From assembly GCA_963850765.1 (NCBI GenBank), contig CAWKMN010000009.1, forward strand, positions 682,001 through 746,000: a stretch of DNA of 64,000 nt, written 5' to 3'. Below the pieces are notes generated by a model. It saw nothing but the letters and a program-made list of their open reading frames with translations, was not told the DNA's origin and ran no database searches. The stretch is from CAWKMN01 sp963850765. GTDB lineage: Bacteria; Chloroflexota; Anaerolineae; Aggregatilineales; Aggregatilineaceae. Position numbers and translations under genes: made by a program. Below are positions 37,011-46,303 of this stretch, piece by piece (the stretch's first letter is position 1; every line of letters starts with the position of its first letter).

Positions 37011-37145
37011 ATGAGTCATGAGTTTTGAGTTTTGCGTGATGAGTTCGGCCTCACCGCCTGATGCAAACAGGGAACTCATCATTGGCTGTTCTTGTAGGGG
37101 CGGGTTTGTAAACCCGCCCTGGGCGACCCACCGGGTCCCCCCTAC
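37011..37145. repeat. E2 and A2 repeats
   Basis: ATGAGTCATGAGTTTTGAGT, and an A2 palindrome GTAGGGGCGGGTTTGTAAAC to CCCGCCC followed by a CCCACCGGGTCCCCCCTAC remnant. First part of a 550-base gap with no gene. Confidence 0.65.
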
Positions 37146-37203
37146 ACGTCGACCATCTGCTCCGGGTATGTACTGACAACCTATCCGTAAATTCGCGCGC
37201 TCC

Positions 37204-37404
37204 GTAGGGGCGTATTGATGCGGTTTAACAATTAAGCGCGGAAATAAAATACAGGCCTCACCCCCCCGGCCCCCTCTCCAGCCGAGCTAGAGAGGGGGAG
37301 AGCGCTACCCTCGCCCTGGCTGGGCCGGGGAGAGGGCCGGGTGAGGGGCGTCGTCAGCCCGTCGATCCGTATTCATTAGTCAAAAAGCATCAATACGCCC
37401 CTAC
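37204..37404. repeat. MITE-like composite element, copy 2 (family A3)
   Basis: A 201-base element with GTAGGGGCGTATTGATGCGG at the left and GCATCAATACGCCCCTAC at the right; the interior resembles copy 1 at 8141-8370, including CTCTCCAGCCGAGCTAGAGAG. B2 remnants (37408-37460) and E2 repeats (37521-37556) fill the rest of the gap. Confidence 0.8.
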
Positions 37405-37556
37405 TAGATCTTCCTCTCCAACCGAGAAAATAGGCCGGAGAGGGAGCCGGGGGTGAGGCCAGCGGCGGCGTTCTTCACGCGGGGTAAAACACACGAGGGC
37501 GGATGGTTGATCCGCCCTGACTCACGACTCAAAACTCACAACTCACAACCGAAGAC

Positions 37557-37934
37557 TCATTCCGCCCGCAGCAGGGGCCGGAACTTCTGACCGTAGACGA
37601 TAATGCCCTTCTCACCGTCGGTGCGCAGCTTGCGCACGACCATCTCCACCGCCATGCCGATCGCGGGCGGACCTTCAAGATCGGTAAGCTGCGCCGTCAC
37701 TATCGGACCTTCGTCCAGCTTCACCAGCGCCAGCGTATAGGGCGCGAAGCTCTCGAAGGCGTCCGGCGGAGCCGTGACCGTCGTAAAGCTGTAGACCGTT
37801 CCCCGGCCCGACAGCGGAAAAAGCTCGACCTGCCCGTCCTCATCGTTGAGGGGCTGCGCCTGGCGAAGCTGGTCCCAATAGGCCAACTGGTGCTCAAGAC
37901 GCTGCTGGTAGGGGCTTGTTTCGTGGTTATCCAT
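37557..37934 (-). CDS. DUF35-type OB-fold protein without its zinc ribbon
   Basis: A 125-residue protein. Residues 40-120 read GRGTVYSFTTVTAPPDAFES, PYTLALVKLDEGPIVTAQLT and IGMAVEMVVRKL, matching the C-terminal OB-fold of DUF35 (acyl-CoA-associated) proteins that accompany thiolase-like enzymes. The usual N-terminal CxxC...CxxC zinc ribbon is absent here. A 66-residue gene five bases upstream, in the same direction, may supply it. ATG 37934 begins MDNHETSPYQQRLEHQLAYW, a helical segment typical of the family N-terminus. No thiolase is adjacent. Confidence 0.65.
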   Translation of the reverse strand: MDNHETSPYQQRLEHQLAYWDQLRQAQPLNDEDGQVELFPLSGRGTVYSFTTVTAPPDAFESFAPYTLALVKLDEGPIVTAQLTDLEGPPAIGMAVEMVVRKLRTDGEKGIIVYGQKFRPLLRAE

Positions 37935-37939
37935 CGGTG

Positions 37940-38140
37940 CTACCGCGCCGCTTTGGCATAGCCGCCCATGCTGTTCACCAGGGCAGTCTCACGGGCGTCG
38001 CTCTCGAACACATAGGGTTCGACGTCAACGGCCAGGGATGCGGTCTGCTGGGGCAGGCGCACGTCGCCGGTGGTTGGACAGCGGGTCGCTAACAGTTGGC
38101 TGCGCGTCGATTTCAAGCGCCAGTTACGGGTGATGTCCAT
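37940..38140 (-). CDS. Small protein, possible detached ribbon partner of the OB-fold gene
   Basis: 66 residues: MDITRNWRLKSTRSQLLATR, then CPTTGDVRLPQQTASLAVDV and a C-terminus ending NSMGGYAKAAR. LLATRCPTTGDVRLPQQ resembles the first knuckle of a DUF35 zinc ribbon, but only one Cys remains, so it probably binds no zinc. ATG 38140 follows GGAGAGGA by eight bases; an in-frame ATG at 38158 would leave no ribosome site. Its stop lies five bases before the OB-fold gene, strongly suggesting one operon. Confidence 0.5.
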   Translation of the reverse strand: MDITRNWRLKSTRSQLLATRCPTTGDVRLPQQTASLAVDVEPYVFESDARETALVNSMGGYAKAAR

Positions 38141-38496
38141 GAGTTCGATCCTCTCCATGAGCTGCAGAAGCGCTACCGTTCATGCACAACGCGACGGCTT
38201 CTGCACGGGTCTCAAATAGCACGCGATGCATTTGTGCTTTTTTATACACGGACCCCGCTCTCAAAAGCTACCACGCTGCGATTCTGAGAGCTTTTGACAG
38301 GTTTTTCACAAACTCCCGGCCCGCTCGCGCATCCCGATCACGATCGGCTGCGCGGCCGCATCTATTAATATATCTGGCAGGATTGGTGGGTGTGACAACT
38401 CGCATGGTACAAACGAGCTATATAATGCTATACTGAGGATGTATCCAGACTTGGGCCTGTCTGTGGTACCGCGTGTACAACGGGGAGCGCAAGAGC
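38141..38496. other. Divergent intergenic region with AT-rich promoter-like stretch
   Basis: No gene seen. It contains an inverted repeat TCAAAAGCT/AGCTTTTGA at 38258-38298 and the AT-rich tract GCTATATAATGCTATACTGA around 38417-38436 with two overlapping -10-like hexamers (TATAAT, TATACT) ahead of the FHA gene. Confidence 0.4.
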
Positions 38497-39048
38497 ATGT
38501 CGGACGACGAGCAAAACGTCACCGCAGCAGAGGATCAGGAAAAGACCGTCGAGACCGAGTCGCTGGATGATACCGGGCAGTCTATCGCCTTCGAAAAAGA
38601 CGATACGCTGATCAAAAAGCCCAAAACCCTTCCCATCACAGCCGCACCGAAACTCACGCCCGCTATCCGGTGGGGAAACGTCTTTCTGGGATCGAGTGCG
38701 CACCTGCTTCTGAAGTTCCATTCGCGCACCGAGCCGATCGAGATTCAGGTGCAAGACGGCCGTTTTATCATTGGCCGCTCCCAGCATCATGCGACCGATC
38801 AGCCCAACCTGGATCTGACCAAGTACGGAGCCTATTTCCACGGCGTATCACGCCACCACCTGGCGATCATCAAAGATGGGAACGTGCTCCAGATCGAAGA
38901 CCTGAAGAGCACCAACGGCACCTATCTGAACGGCCGGCGGCTGCTGCCGTTCCAGCCGCGCCTGCTGCGTGATGGCGACGAACTTTGCCTGGGCCATCTG
39001 GTGGTCCGAGTATTCTTCGCGAATTTGGATACCTCGCCGCTGGCCTAA
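38497..39048 (+). CDS. FHA-domain protein
   Basis: A 183-residue soluble protein. The first 75 residues are acidic and disordered, including TVETESLDDTGQS, and are rich in Thr; in FHA proteins such segments are often phosphorylated by Hanks kinases. The FHA domain (residues 80-180) has GRFIIGRSQHH, GVSRHHLAIIKDGN and LKSTNGTYLNGRRL, covering the conserved Gly-Arg, Ser-Arg-x-His and Thr-Asn-Gly of the phosphothreonine site. ATG 38497 has GGGGAG nine bases upstream. Its stop TAA overlaps the stop of the convergent histidine kinase gene. Confidence 0.85.
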   Translation: MSDDEQNVTAAEDQEKTVETESLDDTGQSIAFEKDDTLIKKPKTLPITAAPKLTPAIRWGNVFLGSSAHLLLKFHSRTEPIEIQVQDGRFIIGRSQHHATDQPNLDLTKYGAYFHGVSRHHLAIIKDGNVLQIEDLKSTNGTYLNGRRLLPFQPRLLRDGDELCLGHLVVRVFFANLDTSPLA

Positions 39049-41409
39049 TGCCGCAGCGCGGCCGGTGGTTTCGGCAGGGTGGGCATTTCGACCGGCTCCC
39101 GCGCGCTGTCCTGGGGCGCTGGGGTCGTTGTCGTGCCCAGGCTGATCATCGGCTCGAAGGGAGCGACTCGCTGGATACCTTCCGGCGGGACCAGCGGCAG
39201 CGCAATATAGAACGTGCTGCCCGGAAACTTCTCGGGATCGCACGCTTCGCTCTCCACCCAGATACGCCCGCCGTGTGCTGAAATGACCCCTCGTGCAATC
39301 GTCAGTCCGAGTCCCGGCCCCGCGCCCATAAACTTGGTCACGCCGGTGGAATGCAGGCTGGGATCGTGCGCGCGGAAGAACTTCTCAAAGATCAATTCCT
39401 GATTCTCAGGATCGATGCCAATCCCGCTGTCCCGAATACTGATCAACACTTCGCTGCCCTGCTGCGTGCCGGTAATATCGATGCGCCCACCGTCCGGCGT
39501 GTATTTGATCGCGTTGAGCACCACGTTGCGGAACGCCTGCACCAACCGCTGCGTATCCGCCTTGATGATCGGCAGATCGCGCAGGCCGCGTGCCGACAGC
39601 ATCAGCTTGCGCTGCTTGATCGCATCCTGAAGCGGCTCGATCGCGGAGCGCATGATGCTCTCGGTGGTCGTCTCGGTGAAGCGCAGATCCATCGCATCGA
39701 CGTCCAACTGGCTCACGTCGAGCATCGCGCCAATCAGGTTTTCGAGCCGGTCCGCCGCTTTGCGCAGGTTGCCCGTCATGCCGGCGATCTGGTCCTGTCC
39801 CAGCATCTCCTGCTCGTTCATGGCTTCCATGATGTCGGTATACCCGCGGATCTGCGCCAGCGGGGTGCGGAGCTCGTGGCTGGCGATGGTGATAAAATCC
39901 GTCTTGACGCTGTCCAGCCGCTCAAGCTGCTCTTTGGTCGCGGAGATCGCCCGGTTGAGATCGGCCTGCTCGCTTTCGCGGCGGCGCAGATCGGACACGA
40001 GGCGGGCATTGCGCAGGGCTACACCCGTCTGGTTGGCGAGCGTCATCAGCAGTTCCAGATCGTGCTCGGTGAAGGGATCGTCGGACGCTTTCGCGCCGCT
40101 GCACAGCACGCCGATTAGCTGGCCCTGCACCATGATCGGCGCATAGGCGCTCATGCGCATCTGCTGGAAGAAGCGCCGCTCGTCCGGCAGCGCATCCGCG
40201 TAGGCAGGGCCAAAGTCGAGATCGTATTGCAGCATGGGCCGGCGCGTGTTGGCCAGTTGGTTATAAACCGGCCGGTCATACACGATCTGCGCCTGAATGT
40301 CGGGGATCTCGCCCATGCCATGCCGGACAGGTTCCAGGCGGATGCCCTGTTCGCTTTCTTCGGCGACCAGCAGCAGGCCGCCGCGCCGCACGCGGAGCAT
40401 CTGCGACAGCGTCCGCATGGTCACATCGACCAGCGCGTCCAGTTCCACGACGCCCATGATGTCTTCAGTGAACTTGCGCAGCAACTGCGAGACGCTGGCC
40501 GGTGTCAGGCCGACGACCCGGCCGATCAGGGATTCGACCAGGGTGCGGAAGGGCAGATACGCCAGCGAAACGCCGACCGCCAGCAGGCCCAGCACCAGAT
40601 ACAGGCTGTCGGAATCGATCTCGAGCCGCTGCGCGATGACCAGCGCCGCGAAGAAGAACAGCGCCGTGATCACCGTCAGGATGGCGGTCGCGGCCGCATG
40701 GCGGAACGTGCGCCGGATTTCGAGCACGCGGTAAGCGCTTACCGCGTAGACGGCCCCGGCCAGCGTCAGCGACCAGCACACCCCACCCGATCTCCGCGAG
40801 CACGTCCTCGCCGCTGGCCCCCAGCGCCACGCCAGCAATCGCCAGCGGAACCAGCAGCGCGGCAAACAGCGCCTGATTCGCCAGCTCCGACAGGCGCGCG
40901 CGGTAGAACGCATAGAGCGCGGTGAGTACCAGGACCACCCCGATCACCAGCCAGCCGCCAAACGCCAGGACGTTCGGCCATTCCACGGGGTCATACACCT
41001 GCCGGTACCAGCCCGCCTGCCCGATACTGAGGTTGTCGGCGGTAACGCTGATCGCAACGTGCGCCGCCCACCAGGCCAGCCCCGCCACGATCCACACCGG
41101 CAGCAGGCGCGATCGCACGTAGCGTAAGGTCTGTGCGCCAAACAGCACCAGCACGAGATTGAAGACGATCAGCACCAGCGCCGGCTGGGTCAGTGATTCG
41201 ACAAACAGCGACTCATAACCCGAGTCCGTGTGAGCATCCCTGGGCAGCGCCAGCAGCGCCGAACCGATCAGAGCGGCGGCCAGCGCCAGCATCAGCCAGC
41301 GCCGCGCGCCCATGTTCTGACGTTCGCGGCTGCGGGTGCTCAGAAAAACCAGCAGCAGTGTGTATCCGGCGACAAGTCCGGCGGCTATGAGCGTTGCGGA
41401 GTCAGGCAA
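39045..41409 (-). CDS. Membrane histidine kinase with GAF domain (single-base frameshift)
   Basis: About 787 residues. Residues 1-235 hold seven or so membrane helices (LIAAGLVAGYTLLLVFLSTR, ALVLIVFNLVLVLFGAQTLR). An extra base in the C4 run at 40781-40784 breaks the frame; removal reads EIGWVCWSLTLAGAVYAVSA. A GAF domain follows (DALVDVTMRTLSQMLRVRRG to ALRNARLVSDL). Then come a coiled coil, the H-box TIASHELRTPLAQIRGYTD, N-box NVVLNAIKYTPDGG, G1 DSGIGIDPENQ and G2 GPGLGLTIARG. It is a complete transmitter lacking a receiver. Ligand and partner regulator are unknown; the orphan receiver at 8.5 kb is not close. Confidence 0.9.
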
Positions 41410-41606
41410 GGATCACCCCCACGGTGATGTTGTTCGTTGAGCGTTATGAGCCGGGATACCGCGTGCCTGTAACCCGATCGGACCCGCTTCAGGCTCCCGG
41501 TTACGGCGAATCTCGAATCTTATGATACCCGGAATTGGACCGGCTGGCGATAGACCTCTCGTACTTTCGATTTGCCCATTTGGGCCGAGGCGCATACACT
41601 ACGCAG

Positions 41607-41695
41607 GTAATCGGTGATTAGTGTTTAGTAATTGGTTACAACCTTTCGAGGCGAGAGTCGCCTTACCAAGAACCAACAACCAACTACTAATAACT
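41607..41695. repeat. TAGTAATTGGTT-type inverted repeat (family E1)
   Basis: GTGATTAGTGTTTAGTAATT, then GGTTACAACC, a GGCGAGAGTCGCCTTACC centre, and ACCAACAACCAACTACTAAT as an imperfect inverted partner. A related block lies at 44496-44580, on the other side of the 917-residue protein gene. The remaining bases of this 326-base divergent gap hold no gene. Confidence 0.55.
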
Positions 41696-41735
41696 TCGAC
41701 GTGTCTGGACCAATTGTTCTCTCGGAAAACCATTC

Positions 41736-44489
41736 ATGAGCAATGTGCAGCGAATCCACCTTGGGCCCGAAAGCAGCCCCTTTGAGCAGGGTCGCAGCGC
41801 GCACGGCCGCTGGCGGACGGTCTTCCAGCACGCGGCGGCCCCTTACGGCGAGGCCCAACCCATCCCTGCTGCTCTGGAAATGATCCAGGATGCGGAGCGG
41901 CTGGTGTTCACCATGGCCGAGGGTGAGGCTGCCTCGCTGCTGGCTGAGCCGCTGACCGAATACCTGTGGCAGCGCGAGTCCGCGAACGGTGACTGGCCGG
42001 AGAATCTGCGATCCTGGCTGGCCGATACCGCCCAATGGGCCAACGCGCCCGACGGTCGCACCGGGTTTATCTGCGGCCGGCTGGAACGATCTCTGGCCGG
42101 CGGGCGGATTTATCTGGCATGGCTTGGGATGAACGGGGTGCGCCTGCTCAAGCGCAGCGACCTGTCGGTGGCGCTCGATACGACGATCGGGCAGGACGAG
42201 GGTTGGACGGGTGCTAATGGCCCGGAGCCGGCCGGCATGGCGCTGCACGCCTATCGGGGCAGCCTGTTCGGGCTGGACCGGCTGGTTGTGGTATCGGGCG
42301 GTGCGGCTCCGCTCTATGACGATGTGCCCGATCTCTCCAACCCGGATCTTCAGCAGGCCGCGGCCGATTGGAGCGCGCAGGCCGCCGGGGATCTCGTGGT
42401 TTTTGATCTGCGGCTGAACCCGGTGCTGAGCGCGCCGAACAGCGTCATGCTGAACTACCGCTGGTCGTCGTCGGATCGCTGTGAGCTGTACTGGCACCCG
42501 TCGCCCAACGCGACCACCTACCGCATCGAAGAGGGCACGACGCCCAGTTTCGGCGATGGGCGTCTGCTGGCCGAACTGACCGATAACCGGCAGGTGCAGT
42601 ATCGTTTTTCCCCTCCGGCGGGCAGCGCGCGCTTCTACCGCGTCATCCCCTTTAACCAGGGGGTGCCCGGCGAGCCGAGCAATGCCGTCAGCCCGACGCC
42701 CATGATCCTCAACACGCCGGCCATGCAGGCGGTCGAATGGTCGGCCGATGGCGGGTATCACCTGCGCTGGATGCCCATCCCCCAGGCGACGAGTTACGAG
42801 CTGCAATCATCCGAAGCGCCCGATTTCGCCGGCAATGAGAGCACGATCGTCTACCGGGGCGAGCGGCCCGAAACGTTCCTGACGTATACAGACATGGTCC
42901 CCCGGCTGTATTTCCGTGTGCGGTCCATTAACGTGCTCTACGCGCCGAACGGGCCTTCGACCTGGAGCGAGCCGGTCCGATCCCCGCTGCGGCTCGATGC
43001 GCCGCACTTTACGCATGTCAGCCAGAAACGCATCGAGTGGGAGACGGTGCCGGGCGCGCGTCATTACGTGGTTCATGTCACCGCGCGCGACCAGGACGAG
43101 GAACAGGGAGAAGACCTGTTCACCCGCGAAACGCGCTGCGGCGTGGCTGATCAGACCGCGACCTACCGCGTGCGGGCGCTGCGCCAGCCGGACGATCTGC
43201 GCACGGCAAGCGAGTGGACCGAGCCGGTCACGATTGCGCCGCCCAACGAGGCGCTGCCGGGCCGCCTGCCCGATCTGCGCGCGATCCGCTGGACCCTGAT
43301 AATCGCAACCGTCGTGGCGCTGCTGTTTGGATTGGCATTGGGGCTGCTGGGTTTGCAGGCGTTCCAGGATGCGAACGCCACCTCGACGCCTACCCAGTTT
43401 CCGCAGGAAGTGCTTCAGATCACGTATATCGCGGCGACGAGCAATGCACGCAACGCCACGGCGATCTGGCTCACGGCCGACGCATTTGAAGACGCGACCG
43501 AGACGGCCAACGCCTGGACGGCGACGCCGACCCCAACCGATACACCCAACGCCACGCAGACGGTGCAGGTGGTCTTCGAGAGTCGCATAGCGGCGACCGC
43601 TGTCGCGCAGACCGCGATCGCGAACGCATGGACCCATACACCTACGGCCACGGATACGCCCAACGCGACCCTGACGGTCGAAGCCGAATTTGCGAACCGC
43701 ATGGCCGCGACCGCGGACGTACTGACCGCAACCGCCGACGGTTGGACGGCCACGCCGGTGGCGACCCATACCCCCAACGCCGCCCTGACCGTCGAAGCGG
43801 AATTCACGAACCGCCTGGAGGCCACGGCCGGCGCGCAGACGGCGACGGCGGACGGCTGGACGCCCACGCCAACCGCCACGCGCACACCGGACGCGGCGCA
43901 GACGGTCGAAGCGGAATTTGAGAGCCGGCTGACGGCCACCGCCAACGCCTGGACGCCTGTCCCACCTGCCACCGAAACGCTGATACCCAGCAGTACGCCG
44001 TTGCCGAGTGAGACCCCGGTTCCCACGGAAACGCCGGATCTCGATGCGACGGTCGAGGCTGAGTTGGCGCACCGGCTGACCGCGACCGCCGATGCCTGGA
44101 CTCCGGTTCCCTCGCCGACGCGGACACCCACCGCCACACTGCCGCCGACTCCAGCCCCGACCCGCACGCACTCACCAACGCCCGCGCCCACGTCCACGCC
44201 CGATTGGGTGGCAATCGCGGGTGAAGGGTGTATGATCGTCAATCTGGAAGGGCTGCCGCTGCCGGTCTACCGATCGCTGCTGCCGACCAGCCCGCAGTTG
44301 GCCGAGACTACGCCGCCGATGGCCCGCGTGCTTCGCCGCCTGGTCCGCCAGCCGTCAGGCACAGCCGAGGCCCGGATCTGGCTGCAAGTGACATTTGAGA
44401 TGGGCGGTACGCCGGTCATCGGCTGGGTGCCGGTGCCACAAGGCGCGGCCGAAGAGTCGCTCTATGTGGGGCAGGGCTGCCCGCCATAA
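41736..44489 (+). CDS. Large membrane protein: N-terminal unknown domain, FN3-like repeats, TM, 38-residue tandem repeats, SH3-like C-terminus
   Basis: 917 residues. Residues 1-230 form an alpha/beta domain (LFGLDRLVVVSGGAAPLYDD, AQAAGDLVVFDLRLNP), possibly a degenerate PP2C-like fold. Residues 245-510 contain three FN3-like units with matching ends (TYRIEEG, YELQSSEAP, HYVVHVTARD). One membrane helix lies at about 518-540 (LIIATVVALLFGLALGLLGL). After it come 114-base tandem units starting at 43509, 43623, 43737 and 43851, each encoding a 38-residue unit of the form NAWTHTPTATDTPNATLTV then EAEFANRMAATAD. A Pro/Thr stalk and a C-terminal SH3-like domain (GCMIVNLEGLPLPVYRSL to GWVPVP) end it. 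The topology suggests a cytoplasmic N-terminus and an extracellular stalk. Confidence 0.7.
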   Translation: MSNVQRIHLGPESSPFEQGRSAHGRWRTVFQHAAAPYGEAQPIPAALEMIQDAERLVFTMAEGEAASLLAEPLTEYLWQRESANGDWPENLRSWLADTAQWANAPDGRTGFICGRLERSLAGGRIYLAWLGMNGVRLLKRSDLSVALDTTIGQDEGWTGANGPEPAGMALHAYRGSLFGLDRLVVVSGGAAPLYDDVPDLSNPDLQQAAADWSAQAAGDLVVFDLRLNPVLSAPNSVMLNYRWSSSDRCELYWHPSPNATTYRIEEGTTPSFGDGRLLAELTDNRQVQYRFSPPAGSARFYRVIPFNQGVPGEPSNAVSPTPMILNTPAMQAVEWSADGGYHLRWMPIPQATSYELQSSEAPDFAGNESTIVYRGERPETFLTYTDMVPRLYFRVRSINVLYAPNGPSTWSEPVRSPLRLDAPHFTHVSQKRIEWETVPGARHYVVHVTARDQDEEQGEDLFTRETRCGVADQTATYRVRALRQPDDLRTASEWTEPVTIAPPNEALPGRLPDLRAIRWTLIIATVVALLFGLALGLLGLQAFQDANATSTPTQFPQEVLQITYIAATSNARNATAIWLTADAFEDATETANAWTATPTPTDTPNATQTVQVVFESRIAATAVAQTAIANAWTHTPTATDTPNATLTVEAEFANRMAATADVLTATADGWTATPVATHTPNAALTVEAEFTNRLEATAGAQTATADGWTPTPTATRTPDAAQTVEAEFESRLTATANAWTPVPPATETLIPSSTPLPSETPVPTETPDLDATVEAELAHRLTATADAWTPVPSPTRTPTATLPPTPAPTRTHSPTPAPTSTPDWVAIAGEGCMIVNLEGLPLPVYRSLLPTSPQLAETTPPMARVLRRLVRQPSGTAEARIWLQVTFEMGGTPVIGWVPVPQGAAEESLYVGQGCPP

Positions 44490-44495
44490 GAAGTG

Positions 44496-44580
44496 ATCAG
44501 TTTTTAGTTTTTGGTGGTTGGTTAGTGCAATTCAAGGAAGATTTAGCCCTACCAAAAACCAATAACTACTAACCAATCAC
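44496..44580. repeat. Family E1 inverted repeat
   Basis: AGTGATCAGTTTTTAGTTTT to AATAACTACTAACCAATCAC, with imperfect inverted arms around a CAAGGAAGATTTAGCCC centre. Sits between the 917-residue protein and the lipoprotein genes. Confidence 0.5.
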
Positions 44581-44610
44581 TGTGATTTCTGTGAGAAAGG
44601 GACGCATCGT

Positions 44611-45414
44611 ATGAGGACGCACCGTTATGGGTGGATAGGGTTGCTGCTGCCGATCGCGCTGCTGGCGCTGCTGCTGGCCGCATGCGGCGGCGATGACGAC
44701 ACCAATGACGAACCCGAATCGCAAGGTGGGGACGCCACGCCAACCAGCGTGTTCCCGCCCACGTGGACGCCCGTGCCGACTCGCACCGAGCCGCCGCGCG
44801 CCACGATCGAATACACCTATGAAGCACCCGCCGACAATACCACGCCGGGCGCTTTCCCGACACGCGCGCCGGTCACGCCGGGCACCCCGCCACCGGATCA
44901 GGCAGCGTCACAGGCACAGACGCCGCAGGCGCAGCAGCCGCCCCTATCCACACCGATCTCGTCGCCCGCGGTCGCAGCGCCCACATCATCCCCCACGCAG
45001 CTTGTCGTGTCGCTGGCCTCGCTGAACGACGTGGTCTCGGAGCAGTTTGGCCGGGTTGCCGGCGGATTCTGGGAAGGCACACCGGAGATCCGGTTTGAAG
45101 ATGGGAGGGTCGTCGCGGCTCTGACGGTCTATACCACGCCCGCCAACAAGGATACCGCTCGCCCGGTGGTGATCGAGATGGGCGCAACCGTTCAGGGCGG
45201 CCGCGTCGTGCTCGCCGCGCAGAATGTGTACTTTGCCGACGATCAGACGCCGTATGAGGATGCACTGGCTGGCTATATCATGGGCGCGATCGAAACGGCG
45301 ATCAATGATCTGTTCAACCAGCAGTATCTGACGGTGTTCCCGTCGGGCAGCGAGTTCACCCTTACCACCATCACCTTCACCGCTACCTCGATCACCGCCG
45401 GATTTTCGGCTTAG
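44611..45414 (+). CDS. Lipoprotein of unknown function
   Basis: 267 residues. The signal peptide MRTHRYGWIGLLLPIALLAL and LLAACGGDDD gives a clear lipobox (LAAC). Residues 30-125 are a Pro/Thr-rich linker (FPPTWTPVPTRTEPPRATIE). Residues 130-267 form a compact alpha/beta domain: LVVSLASLNDVVSEQFGRVA, IRFEDGRVVAALTVYTTPAN, GAIETAINDLFNQQYL and LTTITFTATSITAGFSA. The pattern resembles lipid- or ligand-binding LppX/Hpr-like folds only vaguely; I make no assignment. The next gene begins 16 bases later. Confidence 0.7.
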   Translation: MRTHRYGWIGLLLPIALLALLLAACGGDDDTNDEPESQGGDATPTSVFPPTWTPVPTRTEPPRATIEYTYEAPADNTTPGAFPTRAPVTPGTPPPDQAASQAQTPQAQQPPLSTPISSPAVAAPTSSPTQLVVSLASLNDVVSEQFGRVAGGFWEGTPEIRFEDGRVVAALTVYTTPANKDTARPVVIEMGATVQGGRVVLAAQNVYFADDQTPYEDALAGYIMGAIETAINDLFNQQYLTVFPSGSEFTLTTITFTATSITAGFSA

Positions 45415-45430
45415 CAAGAGGATTTCCCCC

Positions 45431-46303
45431 ATGGAACAACGACGTTTAGGACGCACCGGCCACCCCAGCACCGTGGTGATCCTGGGCACGGCCGCGTTTT
45501 ACACCATCGATCAGGACGGCGCAAACCGGACGCTCGATCTCGCGCTCGCGAGCGGCATCAACCATATCGACGTGGCCCCCGGTTATGGCAACGCGCAGCA
45601 GGTCGTCGGTCCCTGGTTGGAATCACGCCGGGATCGGTTCTTCCTCGGCTGCAAGACGACCGAACGCGCCCACGACGCCGCCTGGGCCGATCTGCATAAC
45701 TCGCTGAAGCTGCTGCGCACGAGCCTGATCGATCTCTATCAGTTCCATTCTGTCACCACGCACGACGAAATCGAGCAGATCGCCGCGCCGGGCGGTGCCT
45801 TTGAGGCGTTTGTCCGCGCCCGCGATGAGGGATTGGTGCGCTGGCTCGGTATCACATCGCACGGCATGGAAGCGCCGCAGCTCTCGCTGGAAGCCGTCGA
45901 GCGATTTGATCTCGACACGGTCATGTTCCCGATCTATCCGCGCATCTTCGCGGATGCCGATTACCGGCGCGCGGCGGAGCGTCTGCTGGATGTGTGCCAG
46001 CAGCGCGATGTCGGCGTGCAGGTGATCAAATCTGTGACCAAAGGCCCCTGGCACGGCGATAAAAAATACAATCCGTGGTACGAACCCTACGACACCCGGG
46101 ACGCTATCGCGTCGGGCGTGCGATTTGCGCTCTCACAGCCGGGCGTGACCGGGATCGCCAGCGTGTCCGAGGTCAATTTGCTGCCGCTCGTGATCGACGC
46201 CGCGGAGCAGTTCACGCCGATGAGTCCGGCGGAGCAGGCCGCGCTGATCGTACAACGGGCCAGTGACGAGATGATCTTCGCGGGCGTTCACACGGTCGAG
46301 TGA
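45431..46303 (+). CDS. Aldo/keto reductase family protein
   Basis: 290 residues of an NADPH-type (alpha/beta)8 oxidoreductase. The catalytic tetrad is visible: Asp in NHIDVAPGYG, Tyr in the same loop, Lys in FFLGCKTTERA, His in DLYQFHSVTTHD. The C-terminal cofactor part reads SQPGVTGIASVSEVNLLPL. The variant AAFYTIDQDGANRTLDLALA and the Cys-free C-terminus place it outside the group with a ferredoxin domain. AGAGGATTT precedes the ATG. Its stop overlaps the start of the HAD gene (TGATG), so the two are translationally coupled. Confidence 0.85.
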   Translation: MEQRRLGRTGHPSTVVILGTAAFYTIDQDGANRTLDLALASGINHIDVAPGYGNAQQVVGPWLESRRDRFFLGCKTTERAHDAAWADLHNSLKLLRTSLIDLYQFHSVTTHDEIEQIAAPGGAFEAFVRARDEGLVRWLGITSHGMEAPQLSLEAVERFDLDTVMFPIYPRIFADADYRRAAERLLDVCQQRDVGVQVIKSVTKGPWHGDKKYNPWYEPYDTRDAIASGVRFALSQPGVTGIASVSEVNLLPLVIDAAEQFTPMSPAEQAALIVQRASDEMIFAGVHTVE

